63,280 nt of DNA from Thermoproteota archaeon (GTDB lineage: Archaea > Korarchaeota > Korarchaeia > Korarchaeales > Korarchaeaceae), in contig WALU01000018.1 in assembly GCA_015522685.1 (NCBI GenBank), positions 1 through 63,280 of the forward strand, in the 5' to 3' direction. A program made the position numbers and the translations under genes. Shown piece by piece: positions 17,356 through 25,512 of this stretch (position 1 is the stretch's first letter; every line of letters starts with the position of its first letter). The notes under the pieces were generated by a model. It ran no database searches. It was not told the DNA's origin and saw nothing but the letters and a program-made list of their open reading frames with translations.

Positions 17356-19287
17356 ATGGAAATACCTCCTGTAATAATCTTGGCAGCTGGAAAAGCAACG
17401 AGAATGAAACCCTACTCATCAGAGGTGCCTAAGGCTCTCTTTGAGCTTGTACCTAATCTGACAGTTCTCGATCTTACCATTAGGTGGTTAAAAGAGGAGG
17501 GAATTAAAGATATAATCGTGGTCACTAGGCCCAGTCTATTAAGGTTTTTCGTAGAGAGATATGAGAAAAATGTGAGAGTAATCGCTACAGATAAGGAGGA
17601 AGGATTTGGTAATTTGTATTCCATGCTCGCAGGAATAAGAGAAGTAGACTCATCAGAATACCTAGTTCTAATGTCAGATCATATTTTCGAGCTAGAGATA
17701 CTCAGGAGAATACTCAAGAGGGGAGGAAGGAAAGCATTTACCCTATCTCTAGATAGAAACCCTCCTTGGGATAAACTAGAAGAGGGGCTGAAGGTAGTTC
17801 TAGAGGGGAATGAGATAAAGGAAGTTGGGAAGGGTGCCATACCGCAATATGGCATAGACACAGGTATATTCTACTGCTTCGATAAGGCTCAAAATATAGT
17901 AGAGGAAACCTTAAGAGAGCTAGGTCCAACGGCGACAATAGAGGATGCTCTCAGAAGGGCAATATCTCGGCAAGAAATTTCCTATGTTGATGTGACTGGT
18001 CTCCTCTGGATGGATGTGGATACTCCGGAGGAGCTGGAAGAAGCTAGGAGAATACTACCCTCAATTCTTAAGAGGAGCTTGGTGAAGCCAGGTGATGGGC
18101 CCATCTCTAGGTATGCGAATAGACCTATATCGACTAGAATCTCGGTATATATGTTCATGAGAGGCATATATGTGAGCCCTAACCTGATTTCAGCAATATC
18201 TTTCCTCCTAATGGTCGCATCAGGCCTCCTGATGTATTGGAATCTTCTGATACCAGCGGCCATCCTAATTCAGCTATCATCCATAGTAGATGGCATGGAT
18301 GGAGAGATGGCTAGGTTATTCCAGGCAACCAATAAGTTTGGTGGGCTACTAGATTCATTCCTAGATAGATATTCAGATCTCATTGTAATAGGAGCCATGG
18401 GGACAGCATTAAGCTTCAGTACAGCTTGGCAGGTAATGATTTATACCATAGCAGCAGGCAACGTTTTCATCACGAGCTACGTATCTCATCTAGCCGGATG
18501 GAGATCGGAAAAGGTACTCAGAGCTAGAGAATGGAGCCCGGCTAGTAGGGACGCTAGATTACTTACTGCTGCTATTCTTACGCCATTTGGCTTATTCTGG
18601 CCCTTTATATGGTATATGGCTATCATCCCTCTCACATTCTCACTTTACATGCTGATGGAAGCTAAGTCTCCAAGGAAACCTCTGAAGCTCAAAAGGAGGA
18701 AGCCTTATCCGGAGGTCAAGGTTAGAAGGATAAAGAGGAAGGTTACTCCTTTAGAGGCAAATATAAAGATTCTTCTCTCTTCATCGGTAAAGCTCCTTCT
18801 ATGGATACTTATATTGAGACTTGTTTATCGCATATTTGCAGATATGGGTCCTGTGGAGCTGCTAGAATTCTCAATAGAACCATCTTACATTTTCTATCTG
18901 GCTGAGCTCATTGGAGTGATATACTTCGGTTATAGGATACTCTTATCCACGAAATTCCTCCTAGATTCTCTCTCAAAGTGGCTATCAAGGGAGATGTATT
19001 TAGTAACAGAGGTAGCTGTTAGAAGGGCCCTAGCTGATATATTCTACTTGGCTCTCCTCTCTCTCCTTATATGGTTCGTTCCTAGCTATTTAGAGGCTCT
19101 TCCTCTAGGAGGTATACTCTCGAAGACAATACTCGCAGCTCTTCTATTTCTATTCCTAATATTCTTCTACGACCTAGCTAAACTATTTTACAGAAGCTTC
19201 AAGGGATTCTTCGATAGGCAGATAGCAAGAATTGCCGAGAAAATCTCGGCTATGGCAGAGGAATCCGAGGAAATGAACGATAATTGA
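17356..19287 (+). CDS. Bifunctional inositol-1-phosphate cytidylyltransferase / CDP-inositol:inositol-phosphate transferase (DIPP synthase) with extra C-terminal membrane domain
   Basis: Residues 1-235 are a nucleotidyltransferase (IILAAGKATRMKPYSSEVPKAL; active-site Asp in LMSDH) that would make CDP-inositol from CTP. Residues about 245-440 are a CDP-alcohol phosphotransferase with the complete motif D312-x2-D315-G-x2-A-R320-x8-G329-x3-D333-x3-D337. This domain pair is that of the IPCT/DIPPS enzyme, which builds di-myo-inositol phosphate, a solute of hyperthermophiles. Known bifunctional enzymes end near 430 residues; here a basic linker and about 200 further residues with four or five hydrophobic helices are appended. 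A related CDP-alcohol transferase making a phospholipid headgroup is the alternative. Confidence 0.78.
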   Translation: MEIPPVIILAAGKATRMKPYSSEVPKALFELVPNLTVLDLTIRWLKEEGIKDIIVVTRPSLLRFFVERYEKNVRVIATDKEEGFGNLYSMLAGIREVDSSEYLVLMSDHIFELEILRRILKRGGRKAFTLSLDRNPPWDKLEEGLKVVLEGNEIKEVGKGAIPQYGIDTGIFYCFDKAQNIVEETLRELGPTATIEDALRRAISRQEISYVDVTGLLWMDVDTPEELEEARRILPSILKRSLVKPGDGPISRYANRPISTRISVYMFMRGIYVSPNLISAISFLLMVASGLLMYWNLLIPAAILIQLSSIVDGMDGEMARLFQATNKFGGLLDSFLDRYSDLIVIGAMGTALSFSTAWQVMIYTIAAGNVFITSYVSHLAGWRSEKVLRAREWSPASRDARLLTAAILTPFGLFWPFIWYMAIIPLTFSLYMLMEAKSPRKPLKLKRRKPYPEVKVRRIKRKVTPLEANIKILLSSSVKLLLWILILRLVYRIFADMGPVELLEFSIEPSYIFYLAELIGVIYFGYRILLSTKFLLDSLSKWLSREMYLVTEVAVRRALADIFYLALLSLLIWFVPSYLEALPLGGILSKTILAALLFLFLIFFYDLAKLFYRSFKGFFDRQIARIAEKISAMAEESEEMNDN

Positions 19288-19350
19288 GTGTCACCATAGC
19301 GTTGAGGTTATATTTTCCTCCATCAATTATTATGAGGAATGCTTACCTTA
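19188..19350. repeat. Diverged direct repeat, copy A (3' end of the DIPP synthase gene)
   Basis: Bases 19188-19238 match 22910-22960 with one mismatch in 51, and 19296-19326 match 22985-23015 exactly over 31 bases; weaker similarity continues to about 19350. Copy A contains the real end of the synthase gene and its downstream flank. The two copies are in the same orientation, 3.7 kb apart, and bracket the tungstate-type transporter operon. Confidence 0.85.
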
Positions 19351-19653
19351 AGGGCCCACAATCCTACAATGACGAAGTCGCTCGTTAGTTTCGCTCTTAA
19401 GATACAGAATACCTTTGGCGATAGACTTGTAGCCCTCTATATTATAGCTAGGCATCCTTCCATCGAGATAGATGGCTACAACGCGTGTGACAATGCATTG
19501 ATAATGCTCAAAGAAGTCAAACCAGAGGATCAGAGAAGGGCAATAAATCTGACACTCGACTCTTGTAAGGACCTAAATCCAGAAGAGCAAATAGCTCCTC
19601 TCGTAGTGGGAGAAGGTGAAGTTGAGGGCGAGATCTCCCTTGGAGCTTCATAA
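19339..19653 (+). pseudogene. Degenerate MNT-type nucleotidyltransferase relic
   Basis: A 104-codon frame whose translation contains FGDRLVALYIIARHPS and YNACDNALIML followed by EVKPEDQRRA and IAPLVVGEGE. The order matches minimal nucleotidyltransferases, where FGDRLVALYLFGS is followed by SDVDLLV and later by PLVV. The catalytic GS motif reads AR and the D-x-D motif reads CDNA, so it cannot be active as such. I read it as a relic; a repurposed non-catalytic protein is possible. The start codon is uncertain and no ribosome site is evident. Confidence 0.45.
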
Positions 19654-19704
19654 GGAATAAACTTCTCCTTCATCAGGTTAAAGTGGATCTCTCTCAAGGA
19701 TGCA

Positions 19705-19950
19705 ATGAGAAATCCGCAAGCGTCTTCTATTTTCGCTGTAAAGAGTGTAATCAATACTCTGTCCTTAAAGAGGCAGGGAAACATTCTAAGAGGTTACAGA
19801 AGCAGGCTTGCTCTCGTAGGTATGTGGTTCCCTGAGGATATATTACAATTTGATGAAATGCATAGAGTGAGCTCAAAAATAAATCTTAATTGGGTTAGGC
19901 ACAGAGTCCCTCTAACTAGAAAAGTTAAATTAATTCCTAACTTGAAATGA
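19705..19950 (+). pseudogene. Unrecognised open frame, possible gene remnant
   Basis: An 81-codon plus-strand frame, open also upstream of its ATG to about 19675, that overlaps the 3' end of the minus-strand wtpC gene by 14 bases. The translation (for example SIFAVKSVINTLSLKRQGN) is not repetitive but matches no family I know. It directly follows the nucleotidyltransferase relic and may be part of the same decaying locus. Confidence 0.25.
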
Positions 19951-20992
19951 TTCTCACGGCTGCTGCCTTCACTGATAATGTAAATTTCTTTCCCTTAGCT
20001 ATCGAGAGTTCTTCTAAAGCTTGCTTAGTCACAACCGATCTTAGAAGAACTCCCTTTACATTAAAAGTGACTAAATATGCTGAATTTCTGTATTCTATCT
20101 CTTCGACAATCCCCCTAAATATATTTTGGGCACTCATGCTACCCATCTTACCATGTACGTATACATCCTCGGGTCTTATCATCACTAACGTCTCATCTCT
20201 TCCATTATATATGGAAAAAAGTTCTAATTCACCTATCTTAACCCTCGTAAGGCCGCCCTTAGTGCCTATAATCTTCCCATGGTAAATATTCTCCCCACCA
20301 ACGAAGCGAGCCACTCTCCTATCTCTTGGATACGTGATTATATCATCCAAGGTACCAGCTCTCACTATCTTCCCATCATACATAATCGCCATCCTATCAG
20401 CCAGATAACTCGCTTCTAAGAAATCATGAGTAACATGGATAGCCGTAAATCCTATCTTTGAATGAATTTTCTTCAGGAATCGCTGTAACTCGGATTTGAT
20501 AACCTTATCTAAGGCAGAAAGAGGTTCATCCAATAGCAAAGCTCTAGGCTCCACTACTAAAGCCCTTGCCAGCGCAACTCTCTGTTGCTCTCCTCCGCTC
20601 AATTTACTTGGTTTTCTTTGGAGCAGATATTTTATCCCCATGATCTCTGAGACCTCCCTAACATTTGAGAATATTTCAAGATCTTTGTAGCCCCTAATTC
20701 TCAATCCAAAGGCTATATTATCGTAAACCGTCATGTGGGGAAATAAAGCATAGTTCTGAGGGACATAACTGAGATTCCTTTTTTCAGGAGGTAATTCCGT
20801 AGCATTCCTTCCATCTATAATTACTCTACCTTTTCTCGGCTTAACTATCCCCAGAATGGTCTGTAAAAGAAGAGTCTTACCAGCTCCTGATGGACCCATA
20901 ATAACAATGTATTCTCCCTTCTTAACCGAGAGATTTATTTCATCAAGTTTAAACTCCCCCAGGTCTACGCAGAGGTCCCTTAGCTCTATCAA
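19937..20992 (-). CDS. wtpC: Tungstate/molybdate ABC transporter ATPase
   Basis: A 351-residue ATPase of the WtpC/ModC group. Walker A is GPSGAGKTLL, Q-loop VPQNYALFP, signature LSGGEQQRVALARAL, Walker B ALLLDEPLSALD, switch HVTHD. After the ATPase domain, about residues 235-350 form a TOBE-type region (MIRPEDVYV, then VTFNVKGVLLRSVVTKQALEEL) that binds the oxyanion in relatives. It is the last gene of a three-gene operon; the permease stop lies one base upstream of its start. Sulfate import is possible for this family, but the binding protein and neighbouring regulator favour tungstate/molybdate. Confidence 0.9.
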   Translation of the reverse strand: MIELRDLCVDLGEFKLDEINLSVKKGEYIVIMGPSGAGKTLLLQTILGIVKPRKGRVIIDGRNATELPPEKRNLSYVPQNYALFPHMTVYDNIAFGLRIRGYKDLEIFSNVREVSEIMGIKYLLQRKPSKLSGGEQQRVALARALVVEPRALLLDEPLSALDKVIKSELQRFLKKIHSKIGFTAIHVTHDFLEASYLADRMAIMYDGKIVRAGTLDDIITYPRDRRVARFVGGENIYHGKIIGTKGGLTRVKIGELELFSIYNGRDETLVMIRPEDVYVHGKMGSMSAQNIFRGIVEEIEYRNSAYLVTFNVKGVLLRSVVTKQALEELSIAKGKKFTLSVKAAAVRIISS

Positions 20993-20993
20993 T

Positions 20994-21764
20994 TTATCTC
21001 CTCCCAGAAAACCTCCTTATAAGAACGAACGTTGTCAAACTTATTACAAGAAGAGGAATTGCTGTCGCCTTCGCTACTTGAAGTCCATAGGTCCAAAATC
21101 TCTCCATTATAAGTACGTTTATCGATTTAGGATAGTAGGCGACTATAAGCAAGGCACCAACCTCGCTCATTCCCCTAGCCCATGAGAGGAGCGATCCTGT
21201 CACCAGAGATCTGGAAGCCAGTGGGAGAGTTATTCTCCAAAATGTTTCAGATTCTGAAGCACCTAGACCCCTAGCGACATGCTCTAGATCAGTATCTACA
21301 CCTGAGAATCCATCTATAAGGGCATCTACCATTAAGGGAACTGAAACGAAAGCCATGACAGACACTATACCCCAAAATGAGTCCTCAAGCTTCATGCCCA
21401 AGTTTGAGAGTATAAAGCCAAGTGGAGTTCTTGAGTTAAAGGCAACTAGCAATGCTATACCAGCCACTCCATGAGGAATGACAAAAGGAAGGTCGACTAG
21501 GGCCTTTATCAAATCCCTCCCCTTAAAATCCCTCCTAGTTAGGAGATATGCCAGAGGAACTCCTGATATAATAAGAAGTACAGTTGCTATTATTGAAGCT
21601 GAAATCCCTATATAAAGCGCATAAAGAGCTTCACTATCGAGCCCATATTTAACTATCTCCTGAGAGGATGTACCTAATAGGAGTGAGGCGAGTGGAACTA
21701 CTATAAAAGATATTAAGAGGAGGGCCAGGGCAGCAAAACCCTGAATCATCCTTAAACTAGGCAA
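20994..21764 (-). CDS. wtpB: Tungstate/molybdate ABC transporter permease
   Basis: A 256-residue permease with six hydrophobic helices and the EAA-type coupling loop GLGASESETFWRITLPLASRSL. The segment LVDLPFVIPHGVAGIALLVAFN and the ending SWARGMSEVGALLIVAYYP are typical of the ModB/WtpB group. It lies between the binding-protein and ATPase genes with one-base gaps on both sides. Confidence 0.92.
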   Translation of the reverse strand: MPSLRMIQGFAALALLLISFIVVPLASLLLGTSSQEIVKYGLDSEALYALYIGISASIIATVLLIISGVPLAYLLTRRDFKGRDLIKALVDLPFVIPHGVAGIALLVAFNSRTPLGFILSNLGMKLEDSFWGIVSVMAFVSVPLMVDALIDGFSGVDTDLEHVARGLGASESETFWRITLPLASRSLVTGSLLSWARGMSEVGALLIVAYYPKSINVLIMERFWTYGLQVAKATAIPLLVISLTTFVLIRRFSGRR

Positions 21765-21765
21765 A

Positions 21766-22767
21766 TTAGGGATTCACCTTTACTACATCCTTTATCTCGC
21801 TTGGGATATTGCCATATGCCAAAGGAGGCCTCACAGGTGGTTGCCCTGTCTCCTTAAATACATCAAGTCCCTTCGTAAGTAAGAACCTGATGAACTTTAA
21901 GGCTTGTTCTCTATTCTCAGCTACTTTAGTGACCGTAAGTCCATAGGCTATGGGGGCTCCTGTAAGCACTTTCTCCTTTTCAGATCCAGAGAATATATGA
22001 ACCTTAACTTTAGAGTAAACTTTAGCTAGGGCAGGAGATCCCATATTTATTTCAGGAGGTAGCTGCATATATTTCAGCCTATGCTGAACAGCAACGCTCT
22101 TGTATTCGAAAGCATAATCGAGGACACCAGCTTCCAGTAAAGAGAGGAGTTCAACGCTCTTAGGTCTTATGACTATACCCTTTCCCTTAATCTCTATGGG
22201 ATCCGGAACCCATGCTTCCATTCCCTTCACTTTGATATTAGTCTCGTTCATTAATAATTGATCCAAAGGCTTATTATAATATTTAGATGATAGTAAGAGG
22301 GTTATTACACTTCTATATCCACAAGGATCCTTATTTGGATCAGAGAAACCTAACTTCACATCTCCCTTCATTATGATGTCTGGCCAATTCTTCTCATTTA
22401 TTTCGCTAGCGTACTTACTTTTATTCGTGTAAGTGAGAACTATCTCATTGGTAGCGAAGATCACGTACCAATCCGCATATTTTGGATACATCATCTTTGG
22501 AATCAGCCTATAGTCCGCTGATGCTAGTATATCTGCTCTCTTTCCCAGCTCGGTTATCTTTCTAACTGCCTCTACACTGCCGCTTCCCTCAAGCCTTATT
22601 TCAACTGCTTTATCTGGATACATACTTATTATCTTTTGTAAGGGCACTGTTAGGGATCCAGCATGGAAGACTGTAATTGCACTTGGTTTGCTCTTAATTA
22701 GGAATGGCAGTGCAGCTAATATAACAATCACTATTAAAACCAATATAATCTTCTTCATAGAGATCAC
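21766..22767 (-). CDS. wtpA: Tungstate/molybdate-binding protein (WtpA-like)
   Basis: The extracytoplasmic binding protein of the operon: a signal helix (KKIILVLIVIVILAALPFLI), then the mature domain beginning ITVFHAGSLTVPL, with GSGSVEAVRKITELGKRADILASAD and SDPNKDPCGYRS, all characteristic of archaeal WtpA. I start at GTG 22767, four or five bases after GAGGTGA and aligned with the start of the paralogous binding protein at 27114. ATG 22758 is also possible. The frame is open to an ATG at 22809, but that segment is the palindromic operator read as codons. The operator overlaps the predicted transcription start, so repression by the ModE-like protein at 27263 is likely. Confidence 0.92.
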   Translation of the reverse strand: MISMKKIILVLIVIVILAALPFLIKSKPSAITVFHAGSLTVPLQKIISMYPDKAVEIRLEGSGSVEAVRKITELGKRADILASADYRLIPKMMYPKYADWYVIFATNEIVLTYTNKSKYASEINEKNWPDIIMKGDVKLGFSDPNKDPCGYRSVITLLLSSKYYNKPLDQLLMNETNIKVKGMEAWVPDPIEIKGKGIVIRPKSVELLSLLEAGVLDYAFEYKSVAVQHRLKYMQLPPEINMGSPALAKVYSKVKVHIFSGSEKEKVLTGAPIAYGLTVTKVAENREQALKFIRFLLTKGLDVFKETGQPPVRPPLAYGNIPSEIKDVVKVNP

Positions 22768-22781
22768 TAGCTCACCTCGCT

Positions 22782-22803
22782 GGTTATCCGATATCGGATA
22801 ACC
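22782..22803. promoter_or_regulatory. Palindromic operator, copy 1 (wtpABC)
   Basis: A perfect 22-base palindrome with half-site GGTTATCCGAT. The minus-strand TATA-like element at 22820-22835 predicts transcription to start near 22800, that is inside the palindrome, an arrangement that suits a repressor. An identical 20-base core occurs once more in the window, at the same place before the second Mo/W transporter operon. Confidence 0.85.
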
Positions 22804-22905
22804 GATCATGCATTCCCTATATTATTTTTAAAATTTGCGGTAGCGCCACGCATCTAGACTAAGAATCATTATGGCATAATGAAATTTATATCTTCAATAT
22901 CGCAC
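22804..22905. repeat. Diverged copy of the modA-modE divergent promoter region
   Basis: This stretch aligns with 27150-27255 by eye: the shared blocks include ATCATGC, the TTTTAAAA TATA region, and ATGAAATTTATATC followed by a short AATAT/GATAT tail. At 27231 that last block is the promoter of the ModE-like gene. Here no regulator gene follows; instead the sequence runs into repeat copy B. It looks like the remains of a divergent regulator promoter. Confidence 0.55.
22820..22835 (-). promoter_or_regulatory. TATA-like element of wtpABC
   Basis: Minus-strand sequence ATTTTAAAAATAATAT. Its distance to the palindrome matches that of the equivalent element at 27163-27180 before the second transporter operon. 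Confidence 0.5.
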
Positions 22906-22909
22906 GCGA

Positions 22910-23040
22910 TTACAGAGGCTTCAAGGGATTCTTCGATAGGCAGATAGCAAGAATTGCCGAAAAATCGCGCGCTACAGCAATTCTATAGCGTTGAGGTTAT
23001 ATTTTCCTCCATCAACTTATGATAAATGCTCATCTTAAGG
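22910..23040. repeat. Diverged direct repeat, copy B (remnant of DIPP synthase 3' end)
   Basis: Matches the end of the synthase gene (19188-19350): 51 bases with one mismatch, a gap, then 31 identical bases, then fading similarity. Relative to copy A it lacks about 33 bases between the two blocks. No open frame is preserved, so it is a non-coding remnant left by a duplication or rearrangement. Confidence 0.85.
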
Positions 23041-23654
23041 ATCTGCAATTATATAGTCAGGTAACTCTCTATTGAGATAGATGATTGATCAGTCCTCCAA
23101 GCTCCTTATCTCCAAGTAAGTATAAGGATCAAATGATCTGATTTGTTATATTATTGACATGAATTGAAGTTTTCGTAATCTCTTCAGTATAATTCCCATG
23201 ACTATTTTGAAAACAAGAATACCCTCCCTCTCATATTATACATGATCAATCCCCTGATTGCTGCTAGCTCTGAAACTAAAGAAGAAAATGCTTTTAATAT
23301 TCTTTCTTAGATCTTCAGGATCTCCGGCCCCTATGAACAGTAAAATAGGGCCTATGTCATGCGACCTCGGATATTCAATGGCCAAAGCCCTAAGTAAAGA
23401 TTTTACAGCCATTCAAGATTATCTAAAGAGGATTTAACCTTATCTAAGCACGATAGGGAGCTTTAAGATAAGTTGCATATATCTCCAAGTTAATCAAATT
23501 TCTGTCACATCCCTCAGCTTGACATTCGGCTTAAGGATTCAATACCATCTTTCCTTCACCTTCCCCTCTCTCCACTCCAATGCTCAAGAGAGCCAGTAGC
23601 GCTGGTCGAAACAAAGCAGGAGTAGTGGTAGTGGAAACGGAAGCAATTGAGGAG
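23041..23654. other. Gene-free spacer, probably decayed sequence
   Basis: No supported gene in about 610 bases between repeat copy B and the modD gene. One 34-codon plus-strand frame (about 23331-23435, containing SMAKALSKDFTAIQDYLKRI) looks protein-like but has no context. The stretch probably holds debris from the rearrangement that produced the repeat. Confidence 0.35.
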
Positions 23655-24452
23655 CTACATCCGTTCGATCTTTGTCGTCAAATTAAGGGGCTTAGCGTAG
23701 TAAGGTGAGCTTGTGATGATAATATCCGCGAGCTGAGCATAATCTCCTATGTTCGTCTCATTTATGTCTCCAGCAACTGCTATCCTCACCTTTGGATTGA
23801 TCTTCCTCAGCTTAGGCACGAGTCCTCTAAGCTCTTCTGGTGCAGAGTGATCGAGCAGAAGAAGATCTGCCTTTAGAGCGAGGCTTAATGATCCTTCTGC
23901 ACTTGATGGCTCGATTTCAATACTCCTCAATGTTTCGAACTCTGGGGGTTCACCGGAAACTCTCAAGTGATTCTGAGTTATCAGAATTGAATCACTCAAT
24001 GAATTCCTGTGAAATGTCCCTCCACCAGCTCTTACAGCTTTAAGTTCGAAGTAACGCATCCCTGGATGGGTCTTCCGCGTTGTTGCGATTATTACATTCG
24101 GGTTGACCCTTCTTGCAATCCTGACTAACTTCTCCGTCGCTGTTGCTATCCCAGAGGTTATCGAGAGGAGAGTCTGACTTACACGCCAGACTTTGAAAAG
24201 TGTTCTAAGGATCCCGCGGGCGACTATGATTGCATCTCCTGGCCCGAACTGTATACCACTCGGTAAAAACTCTACGCTAAGGCCTTTGAGTTTCAGCCAC
24301 TCCACAAGCTCCTCAGTGCAAGCAGAAACTCCATCCTCACGAGTAAGGATTTTCATGGTACCTTCTCCTTGAATCCTAAGAAGTTCAGCTGTCTCATCAA
24401 AGTAGGGACAATCCTCATCAAGATAAAGATCAAGGAGATGAAGTGGATTCAT
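23655..24452 (-). CDS. modD: ModD, quinolinate phosphoribosyltransferase-like protein
   Basis: A 265-residue protein of the nicotinate-nucleotide pyrophosphorylase fold. It carries the family blocks FGPGDAIIVARG, ATTRKTHPGMRYFELKAVRAGGGTFHRNSLSD and an AVAGDINETNIGDYA ending that resembles the substrate-site loops. ModD is regularly encoded in molybdate transport operons but its reaction is not established. Start ATG 24452 is preceded by GGGTGAT. The real NAD-pathway enzyme (NadC) would normally sit with NadA/NadB, which are absent here. Confidence 0.88.
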   Translation of the reverse strand: MNPLHLLDLYLDEDCPYFDETAELLRIQGEGTMKILTREDGVSACTEELVEWLKLKGLSVEFLPSGIQFGPGDAIIVARGILRTLFKVWRVSQTLLSITSGIATATEKLVRIARRVNPNVIIATTRKTHPGMRYFELKAVRAGGGTFHRNSLSDSILITQNHLRVSGEPPEFETLRSIEIEPSSAEGSLSLALKADLLLLDHSAPEELRGLVPKLRKINPKVRIAVAGDINETNIGDYAQLADIIITSSPYYAKPLNLTTKIERM

Positions 24453-24453
24453 C

Positions 24454-25512
24454 TTATCCTATCACCCTCACGCTTGATGCCTTGAACATAATATAGAGCT
24501 TCACTCCTTCCTTAATTCCAAGGAGTTCGGCAGCGTTCAGTGTTATCACAGCTCTCAATGTTAATCCTTCAACATCAAGAGTTAGCCAAAGAACATGACC
24601 GCGTTTTTTAACTTTTACTACCCTCGCAGGGAGAACATTTCGAGCGGAGTACATCCCTAATTCACGGGTGAGAATTATAGCCTCTGGACGTACAGAGAGT
24701 GTTACTTCCGCTCCTGGTTCTGCGACTTCTGTAGTGTAAATCGCAATATTACCAATACTGATAGTGGTAATATTACTACTCTCAAGAACTCTTCCATGGA
24801 AGAAGTTCGTGCCAACAAAGTCGGCAACAAAATCACTCGTTGGTTTGCAAAAAATCTCCTCAGGTGTTCCTTCTTGGACGATTCTCCCATCCTTCATTAC
24901 TGCAACTCTATTCGCGAGGGAGAAGACATCCTCAAAATCATGAGTGACATGGATAACTGTCGTGCTGTAGTCCTTCACAGCTTTTTTCACCATTGAACGG
25001 AGTTTCTCTCTTGTCTTCTCATCTAAGGCAGAGAATGGCTCATCCATCAGTAGCATTTTCGGTCTTATCACAAGAGCTCTTGCTATTGCTACCCGCTGCT
25101 GCTCACCGCCACTCAATGTTTTCGGCTTTCTATGGAGGAGTTGATCGATGCGGAGTTCCCTCGATATAGTCCTGACTTCTCTCTCGATTTCAGCTCTTGA
25201 CAGAGCTTTTTTTCTTAAGCCGAAGGCGATGTTGTCAAAGACGTTAAGGTGAGGGAAAAGCATGAAGTCTTGGTAAACTATACTCATGCCGCGATTCTCC
25301 GGCGGTAATGCCGTAATGTTTCGTCCAGCGAGAGTTATCTTCCCAGATTTGATGGGGTAAAAACCTGCTATTACCTCAAGGAGAACTGACTTACCGGCTC
25401 CTGTCGGCCCGATTATTGTGAGGTAATTATTCTTCTCTACGGTCAGAGAGACATCACGGAGGTGAAACTCACCAAGGTTTATGTTTAGATCTTTAACCTC
25501 TAACAGAGACAT
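24454..25512 (-). CDS. modC: Molybdate/tungstate ABC transporter ATPase
   Basis: A 352-residue ATPase paralogous to wtpC. Walker A GPTGAGKSVLL, Q-loop VYQDFMLFP, signature LSGGEQQRVAIARAL, Walker B MLLMDEPFSALD, switch HVTHD, then a TOBE-type region (SVRPEAIILTRELGMYSARNVL, LRAVITLNAAELLG). Its start overlaps the permease gene by 20 bases. Codon use differs from the neighbourhood: more CGC/CGA/CGG arginine codons and higher GC than wtpC, which suggests a separate origin. Confidence 0.9.
   Translation of the reverse strand: MSLLEVKDLNINLGEFHLRDVSLTVEKNNYLTIIGPTGAGKSVLLEVIAGFYPIKSGKITLAGRNITALPPENRGMSIVYQDFMLFPHLNVFDNIAFGLRKKALSRAEIEREVRTISRELRIDQLLHRKPKTLSGGEQQRVAIARALVIRPKMLLMDEPFSALDEKTREKLRSMVKKAVKDYSTTVIHVTHDFEDVFSLANRVAVMKDGRIVQEGTPEEIFCKPTSDFVADFVGTNFFHGRVLESSNITTISIGNIAIYTTEVAEPGAEVTLSVRPEAIILTRELGMYSARNVLPARVVKVKKRGHVLWLTLDVEGLTLRAVITLNAAELLGIKEGVKLYIMFKASSVRVIG

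Noticed and set aside
22765..22809. N-terminal extension of WtpA to ATG 22809, and of ModA to ATG 27162
   Set aside because: In both genes the extra codons are just the palindromic operator read in frame (YPISDN in both), and good ribosome sites lie after it.
19188..23040. An insertion sequence between the direct repeats
   Set aside because: No transposase, no terminal inverted repeats; the interior is a normal transport operon.
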